A stretch of DNA of 64,000 nucleotides from Halorientalis pallida (GCF_004118325.1 NZ_RDFA01000009.1:54900-118899); one strand, 5' to 3'. Counted from the first letter of the stretch, positions 44,487 to 53,871 are shown. Notes: generated from the sequence alone by a model not told the origin. Made by a program: numbers and translations.

Positions 44487-45413
44487 CTACTCGCTCGCTC
44501 GCGCCCGCTCGCGCGCCGCGGCCGGGTCCTTGCCATCCAGCACGGCCTCGACGAACAACTCGCCGGCTCGATACGACGACCGGACCATCGGCCCCGAGGC
44601 ACAGTAGAGAAAGCCCAGTTCCTCCTCGGCGACGCGCTGCCAGGTGTCGAAGGCGTCGGGGTGGACGTACTCGCTCACTTCCAGGTGCGAGCGCGAGGGC
44701 TGGAGGTACTGGCCGAGTGTCACCACGTCGACGCCGACCGTCTTGAGGTCCCGCAGGGTCTGGTAGATCTCGTGGTCGTACTCGCCGACACCGAGCATGA
44801 GGCTGGTCTTGGTGTAGATGTCCGATTCCCGATCGACCTGCCGGAGGACCGAGAGGGATTGCTCGTAGCCGGCCCGACGGTCCCGGACGGGCCACTGGAG
44901 GCGGTCGACGGTCTCGATATTGTGAGCGATCACGTCGGGTTCGGCGTCGACGATCTTCTGGACCAGCTCGGGGTCGCCCTGGAAATCGGGAATTAGACAC
45001 TCCACCAGGATGCCGGGGTGGCGCTCTTTGATCGCACGGATCGTCTCGGCGAAGTGGCCCGCGCCCTGATCGGGCAGGTCGTCGCGGTCGACGGAGGTGA
45101 GGACGACGTAGTCCAGTCCGATCTCGGCGACGGCGTCGGCGACCTGCTGGGGTTCCTCGGGGTCCAGCGGCTCCATCCCGCCAGTCTGCACGTCACAGAA
45201 GTTACAGCCCCGCGAACAGCGCTCGCCCATGAGCATGAATGTCGCGGTGCCCGGACCGTCTCTGCCCGACCAGCACTCCCCGAGATTGGGGCAGTTGGCC
45301 TCCTCGCAGACGGTGTGGAGGTCGTGCTCGCGCAGGGTCTCTTTGATATCGGTGAAGCGCTCGCCCGACGGGGGCGCCATCTTGAGCCAGTCGGGTTTGC
45401 GGGCGCGACTCAT
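44487..45413 (-). CDS. lipA: Lipoyl synthase
   Basis: 308 residues of radical-SAM enzyme that inserts sulfur into the octanoyl chain of E2. The radical-SAM cluster is [17 protein letters not shown] near 67-75, and the auxiliary cluster is [12 protein letters not shown] near 36-47. The C-terminal [14 protein letters not shown] carries the conserved RSSY serine ligand. It directly precedes the dehydrogenase operon, on the same strand, and supplies its cofactor. No lipB or lplA lies nearby. A 219-nt gap without genes separates it from pdhA. Confidence 0.96.
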   Translation of the reverse strand: MSRARKPDWLKMAPPSGERFTDIKETLREHDLHTVCEEANCPNLGECWSGRDGPGTATFMLMGERCSRGCNFCDVQTGGMEPLDPEEPQQVADAVAEIGLDYVVLTSVDRDDLPDQGAGHFAETIRAIKERHPGILVECLIPDFQGDPELVQKIVDAEPDVIAHNIETVDRLQWPVRDRRAGYEQSLSVLRQVDRESDIYTKTSLMLGVGEYDHEIYQTLRDLKTVGVDVVTLGQYLQPSRSHLEVSEYVHPDAFDTWQRVAEEELGFLYCASGPMVRSSYRAGELFVEAVLDGKDPAAARERARASE

Positions 45414-45494
45414 TACCAGACAGAAGGGGCCGTCGGGAGAAAAGCCTGGGGTTCCGGGGCCGGTCAGGCTCTGACCCGACAGCGGCAGTGTCGG

Positions 45495-46583
45495 TCAAAC
45501 GCGGTACGCTTCGACGTCGAAGTCGGTACCCACGAACGTGCGGCCTCGACCCACTGTCCCGGCGAATCCCCTCGTCGAGAACGAATCGCGGACCTCGCCG
45601 GTCCGGTGGTCCCGGGCCTGTGCCTCTCCGCCGTCCTCGACGACGAACGCGGAGTCCAGCGCCACGCTCGGGAACGATTCCAGGCCTTCGTTGCTGTGTT
45701 GCCACAGTACGTCCCCCGAAGTCACGTCGAAGGCGTACATCGGCTCCCCCTCGAAGCCGGCGTTGACGAGCGCAGTCTCGTTGGTCGAGACCGCGTCGGC
45801 GTTGAGCAAGTCGGCGTCGACCGGTGTCTCCCACCGTTTCTCGCCGGCCGCCAGGTCGACGGCCACGACTCCGTCGTACCCCGGGCCGAGGAGTGTCGAC
45901 TCGGTCGTGGTCGCGGTCGACGAGAGGCCGACCGAGTCGATACGCCAGGAAGTCGTGCCGTCGGGACCGGACGCCGCGAGGTCGAACCCGTCGTCGACGA
46001 CGAACTGCCCGTCGTACGCCCCGAGCAGGTGACCGCTCTCGGCGAGCGTCGCGGTCCGGCGTCCACCCGCCTTCTCGTGGACGACGATCCCATCCGGCGT
46101 CTTCGCCCCGACGTGATCGCTCGTCGTGAATAGTTGGCTGTAGGCCAGCGTCTCCTGCCCGCCACCATCACGCTCCCACCTGACGCTGCCGTCTCCCGCG
46201 TCGATCCGTATCAACTGTCCCGTCGTGTCCATGGCGTAGAGACCGTCCGCGTCGGCAGTCAGCCCGTCCAGGCGCTCGGGTGTCGGGCCCGACCAGCGTT
46301 TCGTCCCGTCGGCCAGTCCGAGTGCCGCCAGCCCGCGTTCGTACGTCGTATAGACGGTCTCGTCCTGCATCGCCAACGGAATGTCGACGCCGCCGATCCG
46401 GTCGATCCCGAGATCGGCCTTCCACTGGCGCTCGAACCCGACCGGCCGGTCCCCACCGGATCCGGCTGTCCCGGTCGGCGTCCCCGTGCCGGCGTCGCTC
46501 TTCCTGCCCTCACGCCCGCCGGAGCCGAGACAGCCGCCGAACAGCGCGGTCCCCACCGTCGCTACGTACGTCCGTCGTCGCAT
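45495..46583 (-). CDS. PQQ-like beta-propeller lipoprotein
   Basis: 362 residues. The start MRRRTYVATVGTALFGGCLG is a twin-arginine-type signal with a lipobox (LFGGC). A Gly/Thr linker follows. The mature domain has propeller strands of the PQQ/BamB-like type (DGTKRWSGPTPER, DGSVRWERDGGG, AGEKRWETPVDA and SGDVLWQHSNEG). No PQQ-binding residues can be assigned, and it is probably a structural or binding propeller on the cell surface. It is divergent from the helicase gene, with about 120 nt of shared promoter DNA. Confidence 0.85.
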   Translation of the reverse strand: MRRRTYVATVGTALFGGCLGSGGREGRKSDAGTGTPTGTAGSGGDRPVGFERQWKADLGIDRIGGVDIPLAMQDETVYTTYERGLAALGLADGTKRWSGPTPERLDGLTADADGLYAMDTTGQLIRIDAGDGSVRWERDGGGQETLAYSQLFTTSDHVGAKTPDGIVVHEKAGGRRTATLAESGHLLGAYDGQFVVDDGFDLAASGPDGTTSWRIDSVGLSSTATTTESTLLGPGYDGVVAVDLAAGEKRWETPVDADLLNADAVSTNETALVNAGFEGEPMYAFDVTSGDVLWQHSNEGLESFPSVALDSAFVVEDGGEAQARDHRTGEVRDSFSTRGFAGTVGRGRTFVGTDFDVEAYRV

Positions 46584-46702
46584 ACTACCGACACGTCGCT
46601 TGACTAAGGAAAGTGTAGTGCACTTCCTGTCGCCCTGGCGGCCGAGCCACGGTGTCGGCCGCGACGGAAACGCCTATACTCTCGGCACCCCCGGTTGCTG
46701 TC

Positions 46703-49093
46703 GTGCCAGGGAGCGTAGATCACGAGCCGCAGGTGGCCATCGACGAGGTCCTCCCCGAGTTCGCCGACGCCTTTCCGTTCGAGTCGTTCAACCGGATGCA
46801 GTCGGAGGCCCTGCCGGCGCTTCTGGAGCGCGACGACAACGTCGTCGTCAGCGCGCCGACCGCCAGCGGCAAGACCGCGATCGCCGAGGTCGCGATCTGC
46901 CGGGCCCTCGAGGCCGACGGGACCGCCCTCTTTCTCGCTCCGCTGCGAGCCCTCACCAACGAGAAGGAAAGCGAGTGGGAGCGCTTCGAGGACCTGGGCT
47001 ACTCGGTGTACGTCGTCACCGGCGAGCGCGACCTGAACCCCAGACGAGCGGAGCGGGCCGACATCCTCGTGATGACCCCGGAGAAGGCCGACTCGGCCAC
47101 CCGCAAACACGATTCGCCACGTTACGGCTTCGTCACCGACGTGGACTGCTGTATCATCGACGAGGTCCACCTGCTGGACTCGGACCGCCGTGGCTCGGTG
47201 CTGGAAGTCACGATTTCGCGACTCCGACGGCTCTGTGACCCCCGCATCGTCGCGCTCTCGGCGACGATGCCCAACGTGGACGACGTGGCCGAGTGGCTCG
47301 ACGCCCCCGCCGAGACGACCTTCGCCTTCGGCGAGGAGTACCGCCCCGTCCCGCTGGAGGCCGGCGTCAAGACCTACAGCCACGGCGAGAACGCCTTCGC
47401 CGACAAGTACCGCCGGCTCTACCGGGCGCTGGATCTGGTGGAACCGCACCTCCGCGAGGACGGTCAGGGACTCGTCTTCGTCTCCTCGCGCCAGGACACG
47501 GTACAGGCCGCGAAGAAGACCCGCGACGAGTTGGCCGAGCGGGACGTGCCGATGGGTGCCCGCGGGGACTACGACTTCCATCAGGAAGCCGAACAACTGC
47601 AAAACGAGACCCTCCGGAAGTCCGTGCTGGACGGCGTGGGCTTTCACCACGCCGGGCTCTCGAAGGACGACAAGACCCTCGTCGAGCGCTGGTTCCGCGA
47701 GGGAACGCTGGGCCTCCTCTTTTCGACCTCGACGCTGGCGTGGGGTGTCAACCTCCCCGCCCGCTGTGTCGTGATCCGGGACACGAAGCTCCACGACCCG
47801 CTGGAAGGGGAGGTGGACATGAGCCCGCTGGACGTGCTCCAGATGCTCGGGCGAGCGGGGCGGCCGGGATACGACGATCAGGGCTATGCCTGGGTCGTCT
47901 GTGACCGGTCGGACGCCGACAAGTACCGCCAGTTGCTCCGGGACGGCAAAGAGATCGAGTCGCGGCTGGCCACGGACCTGGACGCCCACCTCAACGCCGA
48001 GATCGTGCTGGGCACGGTTCGGGACATCGACGACGTACTCGACTGGATCGAGACGACCTTCTACGCCGTGCGGGCCCGGTCGGCGCCCGACCGCTACGAT
48101 TCGGACGGCCAGTTGCGCGACCGCGTTAGCGACACGCTAGAGCAACTGGTCGACCGCGGGTTCGTCGAGCGCGACGGCCTGTCGCTCTCGCCGACTCGTC
48201 TCGGCCGCCTCGCCTCGAAGTTCTACCTGCGGCTGGACACCGCCCGGGAGTTCGCCGACCTGGCGCGCCGGGCCGACGGCGGCGACGGGACCGCGACGGA
48301 ACTCACGACCGACGACGTGTTGCGGGCGGTCGCGACGGCCGCGGAGTTCGACAGCGCGAGCGCCCGCAAGGACGAACGCGACGCCGTGCGCGCCGTGCTG
48401 GGCGACCGCGAGCGCGACCTCGACCCCGGCCCGCGGAAGGTCCTCGCGATTTTGGATTCGAGCATGGACTCGGCCACGCCGGCGGAACTCCGGAGCGACG
48501 CGTGGGTGATCCGACAGAACGCGCTCCGCCTGCTCGCGGCGCTCCGGGCCTTCCTCGATCACCTGGGGACCGCCGCCGCGGCCAACCTCGCCGCCCGGGT
48601 CGAGGCCCGCATCGAACACGGCGTCAGCGAAGACGCGGTCGGGCTGACCGCGCTCGACGGCGTCGGCTCCGGCCGCGCGTCCCGGCTGGCCACGAAGGGG
48701 CTGCAGTCTCCGGCCGACGTGCGCGAGGCTGGCGTGTCGGGGCTCGTCGAGGCCGGCCTCTCCGAGGGCGTCGCGAAACAGGTCGTCGGGAGCGCCCAGT
48801 CACTGCCCGACCTCCGGTTCGACTGGGGCGAGTTCCCCGAATCGGTCGCGAGCGGCGGCAACGAGATGTGTGAGGTGACCGTCACCAACCAGGGCGACGG
48901 CGCGCGGGCGGGCGTCCGCGTCACCGTCAACGGGCACGAGATGACCACGACCGACGGGTACCTCGGCACGACGACGCTCCCGGTCGGCGTGTTCGGCGGC
49001 GACGCCGACACGCTGACCTACACCACCGAAGTCCACTTCCCGGATCTGCCGCTCGCGCCGGTTTCTGCCTCCCGTACGGTCCGCATCGAGTGA
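46703..49093 (+). CDS. Ski2/Hel308-family DEAD/DEAH helicase
   Basis: 796 residues. Motif I is SAPTASGKTAIAE near 50, motif II IIDEVHLLD near 152, motif III LSATMPN and motif VI MLGRAGRPGYDDQG. A winged helix and Sec63-like helical bundle follow (about 420-640), then helix-hairpin-helix LDGVGSGRASRLATKG near 650. The C-terminal 90 residues form a beta-sandwich (VTVTNQGDGARAGVRVTVNG) that Hel308 proper lacks and that resembles the Sec63 C2-like end of Brr2. The role is in repair or RNA processing, and Hel308 identity is not certain. The GTG at 46703 is leaderless after cctatact (about 27 nt upstream). Confidence 0.88.
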   Translation: MPGSVDHEPQVAIDEVLPEFADAFPFESFNRMQSEALPALLERDDNVVVSAPTASGKTAIAEVAICRALEADGTALFLAPLRALTNEKESEWERFEDLGYSVYVVTGERDLNPRRAERADILVMTPEKADSATRKHDSPRYGFVTDVDCCIIDEVHLLDSDRRGSVLEVTISRLRRLCDPRIVALSATMPNVDDVAEWLDAPAETTFAFGEEYRPVPLEAGVKTYSHGENAFADKYRRLYRALDLVEPHLREDGQGLVFVSSRQDTVQAAKKTRDELAERDVPMGARGDYDFHQEAEQLQNETLRKSVLDGVGFHHAGLSKDDKTLVERWFREGTLGLLFSTSTLAWGVNLPARCVVIRDTKLHDPLEGEVDMSPLDVLQMLGRAGRPGYDDQGYAWVVCDRSDADKYRQLLRDGKEIESRLATDLDAHLNAEIVLGTVRDIDDVLDWIETTFYAVRARSAPDRYDSDGQLRDRVSDTLEQLVDRGFVERDGLSLSPTRLGRLASKFYLRLDTAREFADLARRADGGDGTATELTTDDVLRAVATAAEFDSASARKDERDAVRAVLGDRERDLDPGPRKVLAILDSSMDSATPAELRSDAWVIRQNALRLLAALRAFLDHLGTAAAANLAARVEARIEHGVSEDAVGLTALDGVGSGRASRLATKGLQSPADVREAGVSGLVEAGLSEGVAKQVVGSAQSLPDLRFDWGEFPESVASGGNEMCEVTVTNQGDGARAGVRVTVNGHEMTTTDGYLGTTTLPVGVFGGDADTLTYTTEVHFPDLPLAPVSASRTVRIE

Positions 49094-49308
49094 TCGATTC
49101 ACCGAAACGGTTGTAGAGCAGCCGATAAAAGTTCTAAATGTCTCTCGACACGTCCTAAAACGTTAGAGCGTCCCACGACCGGAGACAGTCCGCCGGTAAA
49201 ACGCGACTGAAGAAGGGGAAACTCGCAAAAACGAGGCGAATTCTCGGCAAGCGTCGACCCGTTATATGGAGGTATCCGTCCAAGGAGTGAGTGCAGGGAG
49301 ACCCCACG

Positions 49309-49551
49309 ATGTCCACGCAATCGACCTCCACGTTCGACGGCTTCGCCGACTGGACCGCCCGCAAAGATGCCGGCCGCAAGCTCCTGGCGCCAGTGCGGTT
49401 TCTGGGCTTCTGGAGCGCGGTCGTCCTCCCGCTCGTGTTGTTCCCGATGATGGTCTCGGGACTGGCCGGCGAGTACCTCCCGCTGTTCGCGGCGCTGGTC
49501 GTCGCGAACCTCGCCGGCGCGGTCCTGGGCCGGGACTACAACCGCGACTGA
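49309..49551 (+). CDS. Small two-helix membrane protein
   Basis: 80 residues starting MSTQSTSTFDGFADWTARKD. It has two hydrophobic segments, near 33-52 and 57-72, ending GRDYNRD. It resembles other short membrane proteins of haloarchaea without known role. A TATA (gttatatgg, 49261-49269) lies about 44 nt before the ATG. The 215 nt between helicase and this gene hold no other ORF or structure I can support. Confidence 0.65.
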   Translation: MSTQSTSTFDGFADWTARKDAGRKLLAPVRFLGFWSAVVLPLVLFPMMVSGLAGEYLPLFAALVVANLAGAVLGRDYNRD

Positions 49552-49746
49552 CGCCGTGGACGCGTGGGCTCGCCTGCCCCACGGTCCCCGAACCCGTCTC
49601 CACTGCCCTCCACCCGTCTCCGCCGACGCCGAAGCCGACGGGACCACCCCCACTCCCCCACCCTCCGGATCGGGCCGCCCGCCCGATCCGTCTCTCCCAC
49701 CGACGCGTCCGGATATTTATGTACCAGACCACGACCAGCCCGGAGT

Positions 49747-50487
49747 ATGCCCGAAGAAACCCGCGTGCTGGCCGGCGAGTGTACCATCCGCGACGACACC
49801 GAACCCGACGACCGCCGTGGCGACGTAATCGTCGTCCGCAAGCCCGACGATACCGTGCTGGTTCACGGGGCCGAGGGGTACCAGCCGGTCGCGTGGCTCA
49901 CCCGCGCCGAGACCGTGACCGCCGCCGACGGCGTCCTCACCGCCACCGACGGCGACCAGTTGCTCCGCGTCGAAATCCACGAGACGTACGCCGACGACGG
50001 CTATCCCCTCGCGAACGTCGGGATTCCGGTCGGTGACTGCCCGGACTGTGACGGCCGTCTGGTTCGGGACGACGGGACGGTGACCTGCCTCGACTGCCGG
50101 ACGGCGTACGGATTCCCGCGGGACGCGACGATACTGACCGAGTCGGCGTGCGACTGTGGGTGCCCGCGGATGCGCGTCCGACGCGGGCGCGCGTTCGAGG
50201 TCTGCATCAACAGGGAGTGCGAGTCGCTGGACGAGGCGGTACGGACCGCCTTCGACCGCCAGTGGAACTGTCCGAACTGCGACGGCGACCTCCGGATTCT
50301 CCGACGGGGCGGCCTCCTCGCTGGCTGTGAGCACTACCCCGACTGCGAGACTGGGTGGGGCATCCCGACCGGCACCGTCGTCGACGAGTGTGCCTGTGGC
50401 CTGCCGGTCTTCGAGACGGCGGGCGGCCAGCGGTGTCTGGACAGCGGCTGTCAAGAGACGGACCGAGCGAAGGCATCCCCGTCGTGA
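49747..50487 (+). CDS. NucS-like N-terminal domain with topoisomerase-type C4 zinc fingers
   Basis: 246 residues. Residues 1-95 (TRVLAGECTIRDDTEPDDRR and GDVIVVRKPDDTVLVHGAEG, then YQPVAWLTRAETV) resemble the N-terminal beta-sandwich of endonuclease NucS, without the nuclease domain. Three cysteine-pair motifs follow: GDCPDCDGRL, NCPNCDGDLRILRRGG and CACGLPVF, typical of topoisomerase I C4 zinc fingers. It probably binds single-stranded nucleic acid. The ATG at 49747 follows a TATA (gatatttatg, about 49712). Its stop lies about 50 nt before endA, and the arrangement suggests a nucleic-acid-processing cluster. Confidence 0.8.
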   Translation: MPEETRVLAGECTIRDDTEPDDRRGDVIVVRKPDDTVLVHGAEGYQPVAWLTRAETVTAADGVLTATDGDQLLRVEIHETYADDGYPLANVGIPVGDCPDCDGRLVRDDGTVTCLDCRTAYGFPRDATILTESACDCGCPRMRVRRGRAFEVCINRECESLDEAVRTAFDRQWNCPNCDGDLRILRRGGLLAGCEHYPDCETGWGIPTGTVVDECACGLPVFETAGGQRCLDSGCQETDRAKASPS

Positions 50488-50538
50488 CTGTGCCGTCGAG
50501 ACCGTGGGGGCTTTGTCGCCGCGCGGGCGAGAAGCGGT

Positions 50539-51561
50539 ATGGACGCGACGCTGTCTTCGGGCGTGGTTCGTGCCGGTCGCCAGGCCCGCGAGCAGTTCCA
50601 CGACGCTCGTGGCTACGGCGACCCCGACGGCGAGGGGGTTCGCCTCGCACCGGTCGAGGCCGCCCACCTGCTCTACCGCGGCGACCTCGATGCAGTCGAC
50701 GGCATGGGATTTCGGGAATTCCTGGCCTCGGCGGCCTGCCCGGACCTGCACTTTCTCGTGTACAAGGACCTCCGGGACCGGGGCTTCTACCTCTCGCCGA
50801 CCGGCGTCGACTGGGTCGAGGACTACGGACAGACCGACCTGGTGGTCTACCCGCGCGGAAAGGGGCCCTGGGACGACGAGATCGCCTACCGCGTGCGGGT
50901 CGTCAGCGAGCGCGCGACGGTGCCCGCCGCCGACCTGGGCGACGTGGTGCTTGCGGTCGTCGACGAGGAGAGCGAGATCACCTACCTCGAAACCGACCGG
51001 CCCGACGTGTCGGGAGCGACCGACTACGGCCCGCCCGGCGACACGCCGGGCTCCCTCTTGGACGACCGCGTACTGGTCTGGGACCCACCTGCCGACCTCT
51101 ACGAGCGGGGGTTCTACGGCCAGCCGCTGGACCGGGACGGCGAGACCGTCGAGACTCTCCAGCTCTCGCTGGTAGAAGCCGCCTACCTCGTTCGACAGAA
51201 TGCGCTCGTACTGGCGACCGACGGGGACGACGAGACGGCTGTCCTCGACAGGGGCCGAACCGTCGAAGGCGACCGGTTCGACCGACGACTCCGGGTCTAC
51301 TCGGCGCTCCGGGAGGCCGGCGTGGTGCCAAAGACCGGCTACAAGTTCGGCGCGGACTTCCGGACCTACGCGGACGTGGAGTCGGTGTCGGAACTCAGCC
51401 ACTCGGAGTTGCTGGTGCGGGTGGTGCCCGACGGCCACGGGTTCGCGCCGCGGGACCTCGCGCTGGACGTGCGGCTGGCCGGCGGCGTGCGCAAGCGGAT
51501 GGTGTTCGCGCTCACGGCCGCGGGGATCGAGTGGCTCTCGGCCGAACGGCTGACGCCGTGA
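50539..51561 (+). CDS. endA: tRNA-splicing endonuclease
   Basis: 340 residues, the fused homodimer form in which two EndA units lie in one chain. The N-terminal copy starts at residue 35 (APVEAAHLLYRGDLDAVDG, then LHFLVYKDLRDRGFYLSPTG). The C-terminal copy is LSLVEAAYLVRQNALV and RLRVYSALREAGVVPKTGYK. The catalytic tyrosine, histidine and lysine of the family should fall in GYKFGADFRTY, SELSHSELLVRVV and GGVRKRMVFAL. It removes introns at bulge-helix-bulge sites. It is followed by trpS, and haloarchaeal tRNA-Trp is itself an intron-containing substrate. Confidence 0.95.
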   Translation: MDATLSSGVVRAGRQAREQFHDARGYGDPDGEGVRLAPVEAAHLLYRGDLDAVDGMGFREFLASAACPDLHFLVYKDLRDRGFYLSPTGVDWVEDYGQTDLVVYPRGKGPWDDEIAYRVRVVSERATVPAADLGDVVLAVVDEESEITYLETDRPDVSGATDYGPPGDTPGSLLDDRVLVWDPPADLYERGFYGQPLDRDGETVETLQLSLVEAAYLVRQNALVLATDGDDETAVLDRGRTVEGDRFDRRLRVYSALREAGVVPKTGYKFGADFRTYADVESVSELSHSELLVRVVPDGHGFAPRDLALDVRLAGGVRKRMVFALTAAGIEWLSAERLTP

Positions 51562-51570
51562 GTGGAAACG

Positions 51571-51576
51571 GTTAAA
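51571..51576 (+). promoter_or_regulatory. TATA box of the trpS leader transcript
   Basis: The element gttaaa in acggttaaacacc lies 10 nt after the endA stop. Its centre is about 27 nt before 51600, so transcription should begin about 5 nt before the ATG of the Trp-rich leader ORF and about 155 nt before trpS. This separates trpS from endA as its own unit. Confidence 0.55.
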
Positions 51577-51604
51577 CACCTGCTCGCGGTTACGTTCACC
51601 CAAG

Positions 51605-51685
51605 ATGGCCGCTTCCGACGGATGGCGCTGGCGCTGGCAGAACCCTCCGGAAGCGGACAGTCTCGTGACCCCGGCCGCCCGGTGA
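51605..51685 (+). CDS. Trp-rich 26-residue leader peptide upstream of trpS
   Basis: An ATG-to-TGA ORF of 26 codons, read as MAASDGWRWRWQNPPEA and so on, ending VTPAAR. Codons 7, 9 and 11 are TGG, at 51623-51637. Three tryptophans in five codons is very unusual, and the ORF precedes the tryptophanyl-tRNA synthetase. The start lies about 5 nt after the predicted transcription start, so it would be translated in near-leaderless fashion. The stop lies in a hairpin loop (see next). By analogy with bacterial leader peptides, ribosomes stalling at Trp codons would report charged tRNA-Trp level. No such archaeal system is known to me. It is unverified. Confidence 0.55.
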   Translation: MAASDGWRWRWQNPPEADSLVTPAAR

Positions 51686-51694
51686 CGGCGGCCG
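51672..51694 (+). promoter_or_regulatory. Hairpin enclosing the trpS leader stop codon
   Basis: CGGCCGCC and GGCGGCCG form an 8-bp perfect stem around a 7-nt loop CGGTGAC. The TGA at 51683-51685, the leader stop, is in the loop. A ribosome at the stop would melt it. A T4 tract (gcttttcg, about 51713-51720) follows and could serve termination. The last Trp codon lies 34 nt upstream. Confidence 0.55.
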
Positions 51695-51755
51695 CGGTGG
51701 CGTTGCTCCCTTCGCTTTTCGAGTGCCCGACAGACAGACACTGGATACGATACAG

Positions 51756-53369
51756 ATGACACGCGAACCCGACACCGACACGGACGAACCGACCGCGGAC
51801 GGCGCGGACACTGACGCGACTCGACAGGACCCGCTGCCGGACGGTGGCGCCACTGGCGCCGACGACGTGGCGCTGGACCCGTGGGGCTCCTCCACGGTTT
51901 CGGACTACCGCAAACTGTTCGAGGAGTTCGGCATCGAGCAGTTCGAGGAAGTCTTAGACGAGGTGCCCGACCCGCACTACCTGATGCGCCGGGGCGTGAT
52001 CTTCGGCCACCGCGACTATCGCGCCGTCGCTCGCGCCATGCGAGACGACGACCCCTGGGCCGCCCTCTCGGGGTTCATGCCGACCGGCGATCCCCACATC
52101 GGCCACAAGATGGTCTTCGACGAGATCATCTGGCACCAGCAGCAGGGCGGGGACGCCTACGCCCTGATCGCGGATCTGGAGGCCCACAGCGCTCGCGGGC
52201 TCTCCTGGGACGAGATCGACGAGCACACGCGCAACTACATCCTGAGCCTGCTCGCGCTGGGGTTCGACCCCGAGGCGGGCGACCTCTATCGACAGTCGAC
52301 CAACCGCGAAGTCCAGGACCTGGCTTTCGAACTCGGCATCGAGGCGAACTTCTCGGAGTTCCAGGCCATCTACGGCTTCGACGGGGAGACCGACGTGTCC
52401 CACATGCAGTCGGTCGTCACCCAGATGGCCGACATCCTCTATCCCCAGCTGGACGAGCCCAAACCCACCGTCATCCCGGTCGGACCGGACCAGGACCCGC
52501 ACATGCGGTTCGCGCGGGACCTGTCGACCCGGATGCGCTACTTCAAGGTGACAGACGCGTTCGCCAGTTTCGAGTTGACCGACACCGAGCGGGAACTGGT
52601 TGCCATCGCCTACGACCACCGCGAGGAGTACGCCGAGGACCTCGACCAGCCCCGGTGTGGCGAGGCCGGCGAGTGGCTGGCCGACTACGAGACGAGCGCC
52701 GGCGAGGCCCGCGATGCGGCGGTCGAGAAACTCGACAACGCCGGCAAGGAACCCCTCCGGCCCCGGACCCGTTTCCTCGACCGCAACGCCACCGACGCGG
52801 CCTTCGACGCGCTGGTCGAGGAGATCGACGGCGAGAAGCGCCGCTACGAGGCCCACGTCGACGCGTTCGACCTGGATCACGCCGAAGCCGAGGAACTCGC
52901 CCGGCAGGTCGAGGTCGACCACGGCGGCTACGGGTTCATCCCACCGTCCTCGATCTACCACCGGTTCATGACGGGGCTGACGGGCGGGAAGATGTCCTCG
53001 TCGATCCCGGCGAGTCACATCAGCCTGCTCGACGACCCCGAGGAGGGGTACGACAAGGTGAAGGCGGCGACCACCGGTGGCCGGGAGACGGCCGAGGAAC
53101 AGCGCGAGAAAGGCGGCAAGGCCGACGAGTGTCCGGTCTACGAACTGTACGCCTACCTGCTGTCGGGCGACGACGACGAGTTCGCCAAGGAGGTCTACGA
53201 GGAGTGCGTCGGCGGCGAACGCCTCTGTGGCGGGTGCAAAGAGCAGGCCGCCGAGTTGATGGAGCAGTTCCTGGAGGACCACCAGGAGAAACGCGAGGAG
53301 TGGGAAGACAAGCTGGACGAGCTGGACTTCGAGTTCGACTCGGATCGGAAGCGAGCGAGCGGCGACTGA
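51756..53369 (+). CDS. trpS: Tryptophanyl-tRNA synthetase
   Basis: A 537-residue class Ic synthetase of the archaeal/eukaryotic type. The N-terminal 45 residues are acidic and disordered. Catalytic motifs are PTGDPHIGHKM (HIGH equivalent, near 110) and GGKMSSSIP (KMSKS, near 410). RGVIFGHRDYRAV and IPVGPDQDPHMRFARDLS are typical. Residues about 475-530 form an acidic coiled C-terminus. The ATG at 51756 is the annotated start; the leader ORF and hairpin precede it. It charges tRNA-Trp with tryptophan. Confidence 0.97.
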   Translation: MTREPDTDTDEPTADGADTDATRQDPLPDGGATGADDVALDPWGSSTVSDYRKLFEEFGIEQFEEVLDEVPDPHYLMRRGVIFGHRDYRAVARAMRDDDPWAALSGFMPTGDPHIGHKMVFDEIIWHQQQGGDAYALIADLEAHSARGLSWDEIDEHTRNYILSLLALGFDPEAGDLYRQSTNREVQDLAFELGIEANFSEFQAIYGFDGETDVSHMQSVVTQMADILYPQLDEPKPTVIPVGPDQDPHMRFARDLSTRMRYFKVTDAFASFELTDTERELVAIAYDHREEYAEDLDQPRCGEAGEWLADYETSAGEARDAAVEKLDNAGKEPLRPRTRFLDRNATDAAFDALVEEIDGEKRRYEAHVDAFDLDHAEAEELARQVEVDHGGYGFIPPSSIYHRFMTGLTGGKMSSSIPASHISLLDDPEEGYDKVKAATTGGRETAEEQREKGGKADECPVYELYAYLLSGDDDEFAKEVYEECVGGERLCGGCKEQAAELMEQFLEDHQEKREEWEDKLDELDFEFDSDRKRASGD

Positions 53370-53391
53370 CGGGGTAGGCCGTCGTTGCCCC

Positions 53392-53817
53392 TCACACGCC
53401 GTCCAGCGCCGCGACGAGCAACTCCGCGGTCGCCTCGGCGGCCACCTCGCCGCCCTCGGTCGTGATCTCGACCACGTCACCGCCGGTGTCGACGAGGACT
53501 CTCGCCGCCTCGCCGCTGCCCTCGATCATCACCTCGGCGGCCTGTCCGCCGACGTCGACGACTGCGTCGGCCCGTTCTTCGGCGATGCTCGCGTCCGGTT
53601 GCGTGACTGTCGACACGTCCAGTTCGCCGGCCTCCGGGAGGCTGGTGCCGTCGAGGACGCGCTCGATGGCCGACGGTCCCAGTCCGAAGTCCGCCAGTCC
53701 GTCCTGCAGTTCGATGGCCACGTCGGTCAGCGGCGTCGGGTCGGCCAGCGGCACCGCCTCCGACAGCAGGTCGACGACGGTGTCCCGGTTCCGGTCCCGT
53801 GAGTCACGATCTCCCAT
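53392..53817 (-). CDS. Acidic hypothetical protein
   Basis: 141 residues, start MGDRDSRDRNRDTVVDLLSE. The middle contains beta-strand-like repeats DAVVDVGGQAAEVMIEG and RVLVDTGGDVVEITTEGGEV. I do not recognise the family. It converges with trpS, with stops 22 nt apart, and is divergent from the pheST promoter region, so its own promoter overlaps 53818-53890. Confidence 0.6.
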   Translation of the reverse strand: MGDRDSRDRNRDTVVDLLSEAVPLADPTPLTDVAIELQDGLADFGLGPSAIERVLDGTSLPEAGELDVSTVTQPDASIAEERADAVVDVGGQAAEVMIEGSGEAARVLVDTGGDVVEITTEGGEVAAEATAELLVAALDGV

Positions 53818-53871
53818 GTGTGACTGTGGCTACAGAATATCGCTTAGGTCTTGCGCTCGCGGGCGACAACG

